Below, in pieces: positions 45,101 through 57,562 of a stretch of DNA of 64,000 nt. The notes under the pieces are model-generated. The model ran no database searches. It saw only the letters and a list, made by a program, of their open reading frames with translations, and was not told where the DNA came from. The position numbers and the translations under genes are program-made. Numbering within the stretch: position 1 is the first letter of the stretch; every line of letters starts with the position of its first letter. Source of the stretch: Lunularia cruciata (taxonomy: Eukaryota > Streptophyta > Marchantiopsida > Lunulariales > Lunulariaceae). The stretch lies in the NCBI GenBank assembly GCA_948567375.1, contig OX419761.1:16096243-16160242 (forward strand), in the 5' to 3' direction.

Positions 45101-48100
45101 TTAATTCAGTACTCAAATTCTTTGGAATTTGGGATATTGAGAAAATTTGCAGGAATTCTGTCGGTTTGCTAACAAGCACATTTCCTTTGTATTTTATATC
45201 TTGCCTTTTCTTTCCTAATTCTTCTTTCTATTTTCCACAAACCAGGATTCAAGAAAAGCAGCTTTACTGTATCATCTCGGGCTTCCTGTTGGGATAATCG
45301 AGTTCGGAGATCGTATTAGCGACTTCATGAAAGCGCTCAAGTTGTCAGAGGCAGGACAGAAGCAGATACTGCTTGCAGGGATGGGTGGTTCAGGCAAATC
45401 GACACTTGCGAAACAAGTTCTGACGAGAATCCAAAACCAATTTGACTATGTCTGTTTCGTTGAAATCCTTCAGCAAAGTCTTACTCGGAAAGATTTCTGG
45501 AAACTGGTTGTCGGAAACTTGTACGAAGGCAGCGGGAAGCAAGTTAGCATTAGGGTGCAGGATGAGTGGGAGATATTGAAACTATTACAAGGAAGGAAAG
45601 TTCTGCTGATGTTGGATGACTGTGACGATGCGACCGATATGATGAATTACTTGAACGGACTCTCTTACGGAGAAGGTAGCCGTTTGGTAGTGATCTCTCG
45701 ATTTCAAAAGGATAGAAGTGATTTTGTAAAACATATTCTCCCCTTCCTGTCACATGATGATGCGCTGACACTATTCAAAGCTCGTGTTCGAAGTCCCACC
45801 TTAGAAGCAATACCCAAAGAGTTGGTGAAACAGATTGTGGAGACGTGCGAAGGGCTACCCCTCACGTTAGATGTGATTGGCAGTTCCTTACAAGGACAGA
45901 TCAGTGAGAAGATTTGGGAAAGTACGCTTGCTAGGTTGCTTGAAGCAGGATGCATAGATGGAAGTAAGGAGGACAAGTTGTGGGGAAAGCTCAGAGTGAG
46001 CTTTGACAGCTTAGGAGATAAAGAGAAAGCCATATTTCTGGACTTGGCTTCATTTGACATGGTGCATCGCCAGTACGATTTGACTGTGTTTGAATATGCG
46101 TGGAAAGGGAGTCCCTCGGGAATGTCAATACAATTAACTCTGACCAATTTAGTGCACAGGTCTTTCATTCAAATCCGGAAGGTCAAACGGCTTGAATCAT
46201 ACATCACTCGTACAGTACACCCATACCCCGTAGCTTACATACATCGGCAACTGAGGGATATGGGAAGGCGGATCTCGAGACCACCAGGAGAAAATGTGGA
46301 GTCTTGCAGAGGAGTGTGGCAACCATACGATGTTGAGGATATTCTGGCCAAATACAAGGTAAGATGATTGTTGAACCATAGTTTTTAGGAGCCACAAAGT
46401 CTCGGGCACATTCATGGTTGGACGACTACATCCAAAATCAGCCTTGATACTTTCTTCTGTATGAAAAATGTACATGTGATTAGTCATTTGTTGTAATTGT
46501 GCAGGGTAAAACTACCAACCGTAAACTCCAAGTACTATCCATGGGCATGTCGGATTCCGTGGCTGTGAATCTGAGGAGAGCATCTAAGTTGCGCAGGAAG
46601 AATTCTTCTTGTTTCGACGGGCGTTTTTTCGACCTACGAAGTTTACGTCTATTGAGAATGAGTGATCTGAACCTGATAGACTCGCATCAAGCATTGCGGT
46701 TCCCTTGGCTCCTCAGCATCCTCCACATGAACAATTGTTCGAAAGAAGAGGGGAAAGAAAGCTGGTTACAGGAAGCTTGTTGGCCCATTCGAGAGGAGGA
46801 CGTCGGGAACCTTCCTCAACTTGCTGTTCTCATCTTTGATCATTGTTGCTCGGTCACTTTGCCAAGCAACATTCAGGAATGGAATCATCTCAAGGTTATC
46901 ATGATTCATGCCACGGACTTGACAAGATTACCGCGGAATTTCGGTCATCTTCCATGTTTGGAGCGATTGGACCTTCAAGATGTACAGATAGCAGAGCTTC
47001 CACTTTCAATTTTGGAGTTGGCATCGTTGCGAGACCTCAGGTTAGTGGACTGCTTGAATTTCAAAAGTTGGCCCAAAAAGTCAATACACGTTTCAAATCA
47101 ACTAAATTCTCTCACAACACTTCACCTGGAAAACCTTCCTGCACTGTCAGAGTTGCCCGATGGCTTTGGAGCTTTCGAATCACTCACAAAATTAACCATG
47201 GTAAACCTTCCCGCATTGAGAAAGTTACCGGACAGCTTCGGGGCTATGTCTTCTCTCCAAACATTGATGTTAAAGGAATGTAATGTTCTGAAGAGACTGC
47301 CTGATCGATTTGGTGACCTCCGACGGTTGGAAACCCTAGATATATATTCGTGTCCGAGGTTGGAAAGCCTAGGGGAGTCGTTCGGCGGTCTGCATGCCCT
47401 CAAGAATTTGTCGTTATCTTACCTTCGTGCTTTGGAAATGCTGCCTCGCACGATTGGGCAATTGGCATCCCTTGAGAGGTTTACTTTAGACTCGTGTGAT
47501 AAACTAACGATGTTGCCGGAGAGTTTTGGTGAGCTCGAATTATTGCGGGTAATAGACGTATGTGGGTGCGGTTCTTTGAAATACTTGTGGGAAGACCCTA
47601 AACTGGGGGAATATGCATCCTCCGGCGAACCGGGAAATACGCTTATCAATCTGCAGAGATTAACAGTAAAGGAGTGTCGTAGGTTTCAAGCTTTACCACA
47701 ATCGTTAGGACAACTTCCATGTCTGGATTATTTGGATTTAGAGGGATGTGAAACCTTTAAATGTTCACCTTCTTTGCTAAGGCAACTCACACGGCTGAAA
47801 CATTTAATGATTGGAGGTGCGGTTGTTCCTGAAGATACTAAATGGAAACATGGGCAGACAGAGAACCCCGAACCACAAAGAATCGGGGATGACGACGAGT
47901 CCCCAGGCGGAACGGATTTATTTCCTGCAAAGCTTGGATGGGTAAGTGGTTCGACCTTTGAGTTTCCCGGAGATCTTACTTCTTTGGAATATTTAGAGAT
48001 AGAGGATTATAGCTCCGTGGGGAAACTCCCGGAATGTCTAAGTCGACTAATGGTTCTGCGGACGCTGATCGTGCGCAAATGTATAAATATTCCCGAGTCT

Positions 48101-50689
48101 ATAGGACTGCTGAAAGCTTTAACAAAATTATCTGTAGAAGGGACTTTTACGAGCCTACCGACAGGTATGTGGGAGTTGAAATCCCTCGAGTCCTTATTCC
48201 TGACAGGTGGACGCTTTAAGGAGCTTCCTGTTCCCTTGGGACAGCTAGCGACACTCCGGACATTAGATTTACGACAATGTGATTACCTGACTCATCTGCC
48301 TGACTCCTTGGGCCAACTCACTAGTCTGCGAGTTCTGGTAATTAGCAATTGTAAGTCTCTCGAAAAGTTACCCGAGTCGCTGGGTAAACTCGCATCTCTT
48401 CATACGTTGCTTATCGAAGGATGTGTTTCTCTCAAGACTACACCCCACTCGCTTGGACAATTAACATCGTTAGCACGATTGACAATCGACGGTTGCGTAT
48501 CCCTCGTCAATGACCAGGCTAACACCAATTCTCGAGGACAGCTCAAGTCCCTTTGGAACTTAACCATTAAAGGTTGTGTGTCACTTCATAGCTTACCTGA
48601 ATTTCTTTTCGATCTTATACCTCTGCGAGAGTTAGTGATAGACGGATGTATGTTTCCTGATATCATACCGGGTTCCCTGGGACAGCTTAAAAATTTACAA
48701 CGGTTAGATATAAAGAGATCTTTATCCAATAATCTTGTGGTTGACCCTTTGCAGTATTCGTCTCTTAAAGCATTAATTATTCAAGATTGTGTTTCTGTCA
48801 ATATTTTACCAGATTCCATAGGACAGCTCTCATTTCTAGAAAGTCTAGCGATCAAAGGGTGTGTGTCTATAAGAGATTTTCCTGACCTTTTACAGGTAAC
48901 ATCTCTTAAATATTTACGGATAGAGGGGTGTCCATCCCTCGTCGTTCTACCCCACTCCATAGGACAACTCGCTTCTCTGGTACAATTTACCATAAAAGAG
49001 TGTGCATCTCTTGTAACCATTCCTGACCCTCTCCACCTCCTATCACTTGAAGTTTTGGTCATAGAGGGTTGCACCTCTCTCCGGGCCATCCCTGACTCGC
49101 TGGGACAACTCGCATCTCTGAGACGGTTGACCATAAAAGAGTGCGCATCTCTCATTTCCATCCCTGAGCCTCTCCACCTCGTATCTCTTGAAAATTTAGC
49201 CATAGAGGGTTGCACCTCTCTCAGGGCCATGCCTAACTCTATGGGACAACTCAAATCCTTAATAGGTTTGATCCTAAAAGGTTGTACAACCATCAGTAGT
49301 TTGCCAGATTCTCTAGGGGAACTTGCATCTCTAAAAGTTTTGTACACAGACGGATGCATATCCCTCAAGGACCTACCAAGAAGCATGGGACAGTTGAGAT
49401 TGCTTGAGACATTGTGTTTGTCGGGATGCTTCGAAGATCTCCCCGAATGGTTGGGGCAATTTGCGGCACTTAAGGATTTAGAGGTACGGCATTGTCCCCG
49501 GTTGAAATATTTACCTGAGTCCCTGGGGCAACTCACCGCTCTGAGATGTCTCCGAATAGTCAAATGTGAGGGCCTTGAGAACCTGCCTGATTCTTTAGGG
49601 CAACTTGCATCTCTAAGAGTTTTGAACACAATGGGATGCACATCCCTCAAGAACCTACCAACAAGCATGGGGCAGTTGAGATTGCTTGAGACATTGACTT
49701 TATCGGGATGCTTTGAATGGTTGGGGCAATTTGTTGCACGTGAATATTTAGGAGTTAATAAAGTACCCGAGTGTCTTGGACAGCTGGCATGTTCAGAGCT
49801 AGGCCCTTTTGCTAGTCTACCAAAAAGCCTCGGACCGCTGACATGTCTAGAGAAGTTAACGTTGATGGGTCAGAACTTTGCGCATCTCCCCGACTGCCTG
49901 TGGCAAATGCCGGCACTAACAGACCTAACAATACAGCAATGTGATCATTTAAGCCATATGCCAGACGTGAGCTCTTTAGGACAAGTAATTACACTCGGAT
50001 GTCTCGCGATAGTTGAGTGCAAAGCTCTTAAGAACTTACCCGACTCTATTGGAAACATCGCAGCCCTGGAGAGATTAGTTATAAAAGGATGTATATCGCT
50101 CGAGAACATACCTGACTCTTTAGGACAACTCGCACATCTTAGAGAGTTACATATTGAAGGGTGTGTAGGTGTGAAGACCATACCTGACTCTCTGAGGCAG
50201 CTCCATGATCTAGAATATTTGTATGTGGACGCATATTTGGCGATTCAAGTCGCGTCCGTCGGACAACTCAGATCCCTTGAGAATGTAACAGTGGCAGGTG
50301 AGTACTCTGAGGATCTTTTCGGGGCTCTTAAATTGGCACAGTTTCCAGCGCTAAATGTGCTGAGGCTACTACGGTGTGCTTATTTCATCCATTTACCTGA
50401 CTTGCTACGCTCAACCAGCTTGAATAATCTGTTCATAGGAGATGATCTGTTCATGCAGCCTGATTATCTGCGTGATCATTTTGGCTCATCTAATTCTGCT
50501 CGACTAGCGCGAAAGAAGCTCGGGCCACGGCAGTATCTGGAAATTGACGACTTTGGTGGGTATGGACACCGATCTACATATTTTCCAGTGTCTATGGAAC
50601 AGCTGATGTCCTTGAAATATGTTCATGTTACTGGCCAGACGTCTTTACGCGTACTCGAATCTTTGCTGTCGAAGATAATTACCTGTTGA
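42145..50689 (+). CDS. Hydrolase-NBS-LRR (HNL) class NLR immune receptor, five exons
   Basis: My model: exons 42145-42198, 42378-43046, 44889-45038, 45246-46358 and 46505-50689. All introns are GT-AG and phase 0, giving about 2056 residues. The ATG is followed by 'MAASSSRP' and joins cleanly to 'LSDAVYELYKP'. Residues 19 to about 285 are a SERAC1-like alpha/beta-hydrolase: 'IIFFHGL', nucleophile elbow 'VLVGHCLGG' (Cys129), and 'VDHFTICKP' (His263). The NB-ARC domain (about 300-660) has P-loop 'GMGGSGKST' (336-344), kinase-2 'LLMLDDCDD' (412-420), 'CEGLPL' (about 492-497), 'KAIFLDLASF', and an MHD-position 'IHRQLRDMGRR' (623 on). Exon 5 (1394 residues) is LRR, with units such as 'LPDSLGQLASL' and 'I.GC.SL', roughly fifty repeats by estimate. 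By family it is an intracellular NLR of the kind known from liverworts. The exon 2/3 junction is the least certain; RNA data would settle it. Confidence 0.88.
43047..44888 (+). repeat. HNL intron 2 with internal tandem duplications
   Basis: 1842 bp. A ~171-bp unit ('ccactccacccatc', 'tcaactaaagct', 'tgttgcgtcttgattctt', 'gttctctgcag') starts at about 43,706 and 43,877, with a third partial copy from about 44,040. A second duplication pairs about 44,210-44,370 with about 44,650-44,800 ('catgcatg/catgctt', 'gttcccggttcc', 'cttctgct...ctcaaatatgt'). Each unit carries an acceptor-like 'ctctgcag'. No coding potential was recognised, so I treat it as intron. Confidence 0.65.
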
Positions 50690-52387
50690 AATAGCTTTCG
50701 AGGAACTCTTCATGTCTCGAACCTACTCACCGTGAAACATCCTTTCTTAGTATTCCATGTGTGGCAGCTCACTTCATTTGAAGCACTTTCGCTAGACTTC
50801 TGACAACCTCTTGAGAATCTACTCTCGTTCTGATGCTTAATGCTGGGCATATGGATCTCTCACGTGCAATTTACTCACTAGATAATAACAATTTCTGAAT
50901 ATGAAGGCAAGTTAGCGAAATGATTTCTAGAATCTTTGCCGGCAGAATGAGTACCCGTAGTAAGTTTATTTGGTGTATGATACCCAAGAGACGCAGGTGC
51001 TCATGGCCGTTGAATTCAAATATTGTTCAGTTCTTGAAGGGATGCTACTGCTCTAGAGACTCTCGTAGGCGAATAACAGACGTGCACTCACATCTTACGA
51101 GTGATAATAGTGACGAGGATTTGTCTTGCATATTAGTTCGCGGTGATTTCTCGGTATGTTTATATTCCCAGTTTTGCTGTGATGCAAGTTGTCTTTAGAG
51201 CTTGAGCTTAGGTCATGTTCGCAACTTATATAGATTGACTTTCTCCCATAACTCAAGAACACTTGATGATTGAAACTGATTTCAACTCTCAGGCAATCTA
51301 GGATTAAGATAACCACTGTGATACACAATGTTGACATGGAAAAAAACTGCAATTGCACAATTTGTGAACATCAACAATTGTTACCAAGCTTGAAGGGAAA
51401 CTAAACGACAGATCTCAGAGGTACTGAAATGGCTAAAGTGCTCGTACAGCTCTCCAACCTCTTACACGTCTGTATGACTAGAGTAATCAACCTCAGCATG
51501 TCCTGAACCTTTAGGATAGTTTCTTCAGAGCACAACATCTTACTGAGGGACCTCAGCCCCGAAGCTCTGCGAGAACTGCTCTGTTTAACGGGTCAAGCAG
51601 GGAGGGTCAAAGGTTTAAACCAAACGGTCGGCCAGGTGCAATGTTGTGAGAAAATTAAGCTTTTTGGAGTAATAATTGTGATTGTGGGCCATGCTTTGAA
51701 TGCCTTGCATCCACTTAACGTGAATGATACAATTGAATGTGTGGATCGGAGGCCTTCGAAATCTTTCTCTCAAGTCCGCCTCAACGTGCTCCAAGGTCTC
51801 TATGTGTTTTCCTTCCGAACATATGATAGGGTTCCGAAAGGGAGGGAGCCCAGGTGGTATCAAGCAGAACAGCATTCCACCGAAGAATGATCTGGGAGTA
51901 GGTATATAGGTTGAACTAGTCAGATGCCGACATTTGCTTTATTTCCTTTTGGAGGCATTGCTTCGAGTCTCATATTATCCTGATTTGAGTATACGAATTT
52001 GCTTTAGATCTCTAGTTATCAATTCAATCCATTTAGTTGTTCATGATCTTAATCTTAAAACAGACCGGTCACTAAGGCTTGGATACGCAAAATGGACATT
52101 AGCTGCAGGTGATGTTGATATCTCAGCCGAAGCTGAAGTGATCATTAAGACATAAGTATTGGTGACACAGATGAGGGGATTGTTTTCTTGTCTTCCTGGC
52201 TGTGAGGGATGGATGCTGTGCAATGTTCTATGAGATCAATGACTTGATATATAGATGGAGGGGATGATGGCGCCAGCTTCCACCGATAATCAGATAAGGA
52301 CATAAATGCTCGAGTTTGTCATAGATACTTCATGAGTCAACATGATATTGTTGTGTTCATGACACTCAGTTGGATAAACCGTTCATA
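50690..52387. other. Region downstream of the HNL gene, unassigned
   Basis: The 3' UTR should lie at the start, but no convincing polyadenylation signal was seen. Open frames of 60-92 residues (50,920-51,198; 51,636-51,890; 51,934-52,155) have no recognisable domain, and several are mirrored on the other strand. Confidence 0.4.
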
Positions 52388-52690
52388 TTCTGGATCTAGG
52401 TGATGCCTACAGGGAGTTTTCTCGTCTAGAAACATGTCACAGAGTAAGTTCATCTGTTAGAAAAACGGTTCTGGATCTAGTCGATTCTTGAAGGAGTTTT
52501 CTCGTCTAGAAACATGTCACAGAGTAAGTTCATCTGTTAGAAAAACGGTTCTGGATCTAGTTGATTCTTGAAGGAGTTTTCTCGTCTAGAAACATGTCAC
52601 AGAGTAAGTTCATCTGTTAGAAAAACGGTTCTGGATCTAGGTGATTCTCCAAGGAGTTCTCCCGTCCAGAAACATGCCACAGAGTAAGTT
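52388..52690. repeat. 80-bp tandem repeat, about 3.5 copies
   Basis: Units start at 52,413, 52,493, 52,573 and 52,653 ('ggagttttctcgtctagaaac', 'cagagtaagttc', 'ggttctggatctag'), exactly 80 bp apart. The first two full units are nearly identical; the last is partial and diverged. Confidence 0.92.
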
Positions 52691-52869
52691 CAAATTGCTT
52701 TTCGTTCACCATTCTGGTAAATTTTTCTGTTTGAGCTCTTTCTTATAATTTGCGTAAAGTTTATCTGTTAGAGGTACGGATCTTATTTATAACCTGAAGC
52801 AAGCACCAAGTTCTGCACGCAACAAGATTCAACTAAGAGGAATGTGGGTATGGATTAAGACTGGAATAT

Positions 52870-53092
52870 ACTTGAATTGAATAAATTATTCTATATTAAA
52901 ACAAGAACCACTGTTGAGAAGGTGCCAACCCAGACCAACAGGTACCAGAACTCGGAGCCTTGGACTTTGTACGATCCAATACGTATCCAATACTTGAATT
53001 GAATAAATTATTCAATATTAAACCAAGAACCACTGTTTAGAAGGTGCCGACCCAGACCAACATGTACCAGAACTCGGAGCCTTGGACGTCGT
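52870..53092. repeat. 122-bp tandem duplication
   Basis: 'cttgaattgaataaattatt' recurs at 52,871 and 52,993, followed in both copies by 'ccagaccaac.ggtaccag/catgtaccag' and 'aactcggagccttgga'. Confidence 0.88.
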
Positions 53093-55325
53093 ACAGACAT
53101 GCAATTTAAGTTTCTAATACCTCTTTCACTGTCCAGTCTTACGTGGGTATAGAACCAAACTAACCAACGGGTTCCATATTCATCACTTAATATATGAAAT
53201 TTATTAGCAGCTTTACTGACAGGGTGAAACAGACAGAGATTCTGAAGAATTAGCTTCTTGCAGTGAGGTCTTGTTGCTTCAAGTGTACAATTGAATATTT
53301 TACCTGCCCCCAAATTGTTATTGCTGAGAAATGGAGATGCATGATAATTAAGGTTGGGCAGGGGGTACACATACAAAAATTTCTAAAGCAGAGCTAGGTA
53401 TCAAAGGACCTCTCTACAGGCAGTTGGGTGTGGCGATGCTAGTGGAATAGAATCAGGTTTGCATGCACGCAACTCATATGTAGAGTTCCCTATGGGTGCC
53501 CTGTTCGTTAATTTTTCCATATTTCATCATAGCAATCACAACCGGCATGACGAATGGTGCTCAGCTCTGAGCTACAACCACAGTTGTGCGATTGGAGCTT
53601 ATTCCCATAGTCCAGTGCTTACTGTATCAGCTCTCGGACTCAGTATTCAGAGCTCTCGTGGCCTCATCCAACAGTAGGATATGTAGGATATTTCTATGCA
53701 GCTCTGGCAATAGCCACTCTCGGAAAGCTGGCCAATTCTAACGAACGGGAACTCGCATCCAGCCAAAATTCCTCCAGAATTCCCCAGTACATTATAATAC
53801 AATTAAGGTTTATTTAGAGGTAATATTCGCCGAAGTGCAGAGCCTGTGAACATCCCTGCCCCACTGGGGAGCAGACCTTTCTTCCTGTATTTCAAGAATT
53901 ATATATGGCTCGTTTGAAAGTGCACTTCCTTTCAACCAAGGATGCTTCCCTCCAAAGGCTCCTGGTTGACTATTCCATTCTGCTATCAATTTGTCGCTCA
54001 GCCATTTTACTTTCAAAGTCGTGAGTTACGATCAGTCATTGCTTCGCTTGCAATGGGGTCAAAATGTTCGAGATCTTGGACGTTTTGGCTTTCTCGGAGA
54101 AAACATGGATAGGTGACATGGTTCAGTTAAGCTTTGTTCAGTTTCCATTGTGTATGTTAAGTTCTTTGGAGCAGCGGAAAGTACTCCATTCAGGAAACAC
54201 GTCATTCCGTTTGACACCTGACACACAACCTCTAGATGTAAAAGTGGCTACAAGGTCCGTCCCATGACACCCTCTGCAGTCTCGCCACTTTGATGCATAT
54301 CTCTGGAACGGTGGTTACATAGTAACATGTTCAATAGCGACAGATTGTTAGAATGGATCTGCCTACTCTTCACTTAAGGAGTTCCACTGAGACAGAAGAC
54401 AAAAAATTTATATTGAGATTTAGAATCTTATCTGCCTAAGAGATGAGATATATCTGTTAACAATATAGAGATTTTTTTCGTATTGAACCCCTATAGCTGA
54501 CAGATAAACCATACTAATACTACTCAAATCTTCCTCCAGATCAATCGTCCCCAAAGTGAACTTTCAATGGAAAAGATATTGGAGTACAAAGAAGAAAAAT
54601 GAAGGTTCATCTCATATAACCAAGCCTTTCGAACCATGGCTAGGATGAGTGAGAAAATATTGGAAGTCATGAGCAAAAATAAAGAAAAGGTGTTCAGTGT
54701 ATGAGTGTAATCATATGATCTTATAGTTTGCTTTCTAGGAGAAACAAATGATTGATCATAAATAACAAACTAAATACTTAAGTAATTTAGCTTTTGCTCT
54801 GGTTTAATCAACTGAAAATATTTTAAGGAAATGCATGATCATTAGTTGATGCATTGCTACCTATTGTGGAAAATTACAACTACAAGAACTATGTTCAGAT
54901 TGTTTGAAATCTGAACTTACTAGTTAATCTTTAAATGTTACAAGTTTATTCTTAGCCAGGAGAAATTCAAGTAAACACAAAGCTATAATCTCTACTCAAA
55001 TCCCTCTCATATTCTTGCAAATTCATAGCATTCTTTGATTGAACTTGTAAGCGAGCAAGTTTGAGTTGGAAGCAATCAAATCTACTATATTTCCTTGTTC
55101 TATCTTATTCCGTTGCCGGGATGGTGTTTATCTCATGTGATATGTATCAACAAATGAGGTTTACATTTCAGTAGGATGCTAATCAGAAACCACTATCTTG
55201 ACTAACCAAGCGTAGGTAGATGGTCAGTGTAGAAGAATACACTGTTGAAAGAAATTAAGTCTTTGTGAGACGCCAGAAGTGTGACACTGTTAAAGCGATT
55301 AGTCTTTGTGAGTGTATTAGTGTAA
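53093..55325. other. Unassigned stretch
   Basis: No supported gene. Small open frames (53,008-53,376 minus; 53,459-53,677 plus; 53,810-54,016 minus) lack recognisable domains. 54,350-55,100 is AT-rich. Nothing else was seen. Confidence 0.4.
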
Positions 55326-55403
55326 TAGTCTCACAACACAACAGTATTAATGTGAGTGAGATTATTAAGGTGCCAGGCCACTTGAGTTAAGTTTATGAGA
55401 CTA
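55326..55403. repeat. Small repeat with perfect 8-bp inverted ends, copy 2
   Basis: tagtctca (55,326-55,333) and tgagacta (55,396-55,403) bound a 78-bp segment closely similar to 7194-7273. It lies about 290 bp upstream of the second LRR receptor relic. Confidence 0.6.
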
Positions 55404-55689
55404 GTAACGTGCGGTGAACATTAATGAGCGAGTGGTATTTTACTTCAATAATCAAGATTATACCGTTGACAACAGTAGTGCGGGATCTCCATATATAATG
55501 ATGATCATATTGGATTCCCTAATCCTTTTGTTAACTCTACTTTTCATTCCTTTCCTAAGCTTTTGAACGGCAGCAATGGCAGTTCTTTCTATAGGGTTGA
55601 TACCTGACTTACAAGCAGGTTCAAGGCAGCCAATATACGAACAGCAGCAACAGAGCAACAGTAGGTGAACTTACAACCAAATGAACAAT

Positions 55690-56400
55690 CAGACCCCTGC
55701 CTCCTTTGTAACTGCGCAAATCTTTCAGTGTCGACGCTTGAGTTTAAATTTCCTCCACGGGTTTTACATCCCACGGCGTTTTGGCAAAGCGCTGCTAGTT
55801 CTTGTGGTGGGATCGAATAATTTAACACCTCTGTTTCCTGACTCGGTTACAACGTTAGAATCTCTGCAGGTTCTGGATCTGTCAAACAATAGTTATTTGA
55901 CTCTTTACCGGAGTTGCAGGGCTTCACATGCTACAGGATAGGTATCAGTGGCCACAGTGGTGAAGTTTTGAAGGAAGAGATAGTTTTATTCGTCGACCAC
56001 TTCTTCTGAGGTATGTGGTTTCACTTCGGACATCCTTTGATCTGGCTAAGAACCATTTCAGTGACTCCATTAATCTTGGCGATTGGGGTAATCCTCAAAG
56101 AATGCTGTACATGATACTCTTCGGTCTCATACCTCCTATCGCCTCCAACCTCAGTATGTTGGAGTCTCTGGACCTTTCGGAGAACAACTCTTCCGGAAGT
56201 ACACCAACGAGCTTGGCGCAGTTTACACAGAGAGTTACTACAATGTGAGTTCAACAAAGCTAATAGTACCGATCCATCCCCTTCCCAGCTTGAAGCGATA
56301 GAGAAAAGACCTCGTTCATTGGTAACCCTGGCCTTTGGAATTTTCCTTTGGATCAATGCAGAAAATCTCCAAGGTCCTGCTACACTTCTAACCATTGACG
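55690..56400 (+). pseudogene. Second decayed LRR receptor fragment
   Basis: LRR pieces can be read in changing frames: 'LESLQVLDLSNNSY' near 55,858, 'TSFDLAKNHFSDSI' near 56,032, 'MLESLDLSENNSSGSTP' near 56,158, and 'FIGNPGLWNFPLDQC' near 56,318. The last is the usual end of an LRR receptor ectodomain. It closely follows the 8.5-8.9 kb part of the first relic ('TSFDISRNHFTEPI', 'TTVESLDL'). It is a 3'-ectodomain fragment of the same family, with no kinase and no intact frame. Confidence 0.82.
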
Positions 56401-57220
56401 CCTACGAAGGTAGGCGTCAAGATCTATTCTTGGACCTCGATGAATTGGTCTCGCTCCCCGCATGTTCAGTAGGGTTTGTAGGGCGACTCTGTGTTTAGCT
56501 GCATTCATGTTTCAAAGCGAATCGGAATAATCCTTCTCGGTATTACATATGTAGTACTTAACCGACTAAAATCCCTCTATTCGTGCAGAGTAACGCCCAG
56601 GCCAAGGCTGGCTAATGTATGGGCTTTACAGGTTCAGGACGTGAACAAAATTGTACGATACTTAGGGCCCGTAGTCCTGTATTTCACCTCTGTTATCAAT
56701 CGGATGTTGTTTTGAATGAAACACGGTTCATTTTACACGATTCATTTGTATATGAAGTTGGAGTGATTTCTCAGAAAATACAATCATTTATCTGAGCGTG
56801 GATTAGCAGCCATCCGCCTGGTGAAACTGCGCGGAAATCAGATCCGGGTATCTTCATCTGTCTGTAATTGCTTGTGCTTTTAGTAAAGTCTGTCGAAGCA
56901 ACTTTCCTGCGCCATAATCACGCGGATGTACCTGAAATGACTTCTGGGGTCGAATAGTATACTATAATCAGTCTCCATTATACACGGACCGTAGATACCC
57001 GAAGGTGAATGTCCATGCTGTACACTGTGATTTAGAATCTTACCTCCAAATCACTCCATCCTTTCTGCTGAGTCATTATTTCACCTTGAGGGTGACCGTT
57101 ATTTCCACGAGACTTCGTTTCTTATGCTTCCTACTCGGTTCCATTTCTTATGTTCCATTTCTTATGCTTCTTACTATGGGAACTATGGGAATTTCGCGCC
57201 TGTGTCTGTGATACTCTAAT
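56401..57220. other. Unassigned stretch
   Basis: No gene recognised. A 12-bp inverted repeat 'gcctacgaaggtaggcgt' lies near 56,400-56,417. Small open frames (56,491-56,715; 57,005-57,211) have no domain. Confidence 0.4.
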
Positions 57221-57562
57221 GTGCATTCGGATCAACGTTGAATGTTATGCTAGCATGCAGACAATCCCTAGCGCTTGACTTTCTTGTCCCATAACAAGAG
57301 AATATCATAGTGGAACCAGTTTACCACAAGTAACGTGCATTTGGGTTAACGATGAATATTACGCTACCATGCAGACAATAGCTAGTGCTTGACTTTCTTG
57401 TTCCATAACAAGAGAATATCGTAGTGGAACCAGTTTACCACAAGTAACGTGCATTTGGGTTAACGATGAATATTACGCTACCTTGCAGACAATCGCTAGT
57501 GCTTGACTTTCTTGTTCCATAACAAGAGAATATCGTAGTGGAACCAGTTTACCACAAGTAGG
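57221..57562. repeat. 114-bp tandem repeat, three copies
   Basis: Units begin at 57,221, 57,335 and 57,449 ('gtgcatt', 'ttgactttcttgt', 'cataacaagagaatatc', 'ggaaccagtttaccacaagta'). Copies 2 and 3 are almost identical; copy 1 is older. Confidence 0.92.

Noticed and set aside
48781-49668. 295-codon open frame on the minus strand opposite the HNL LRR exon
   Set aside because: It mirrors the periodic LRR codons (repeating 'SCP.ESG' words) and has no start context or domain; a shadow of the LRR.
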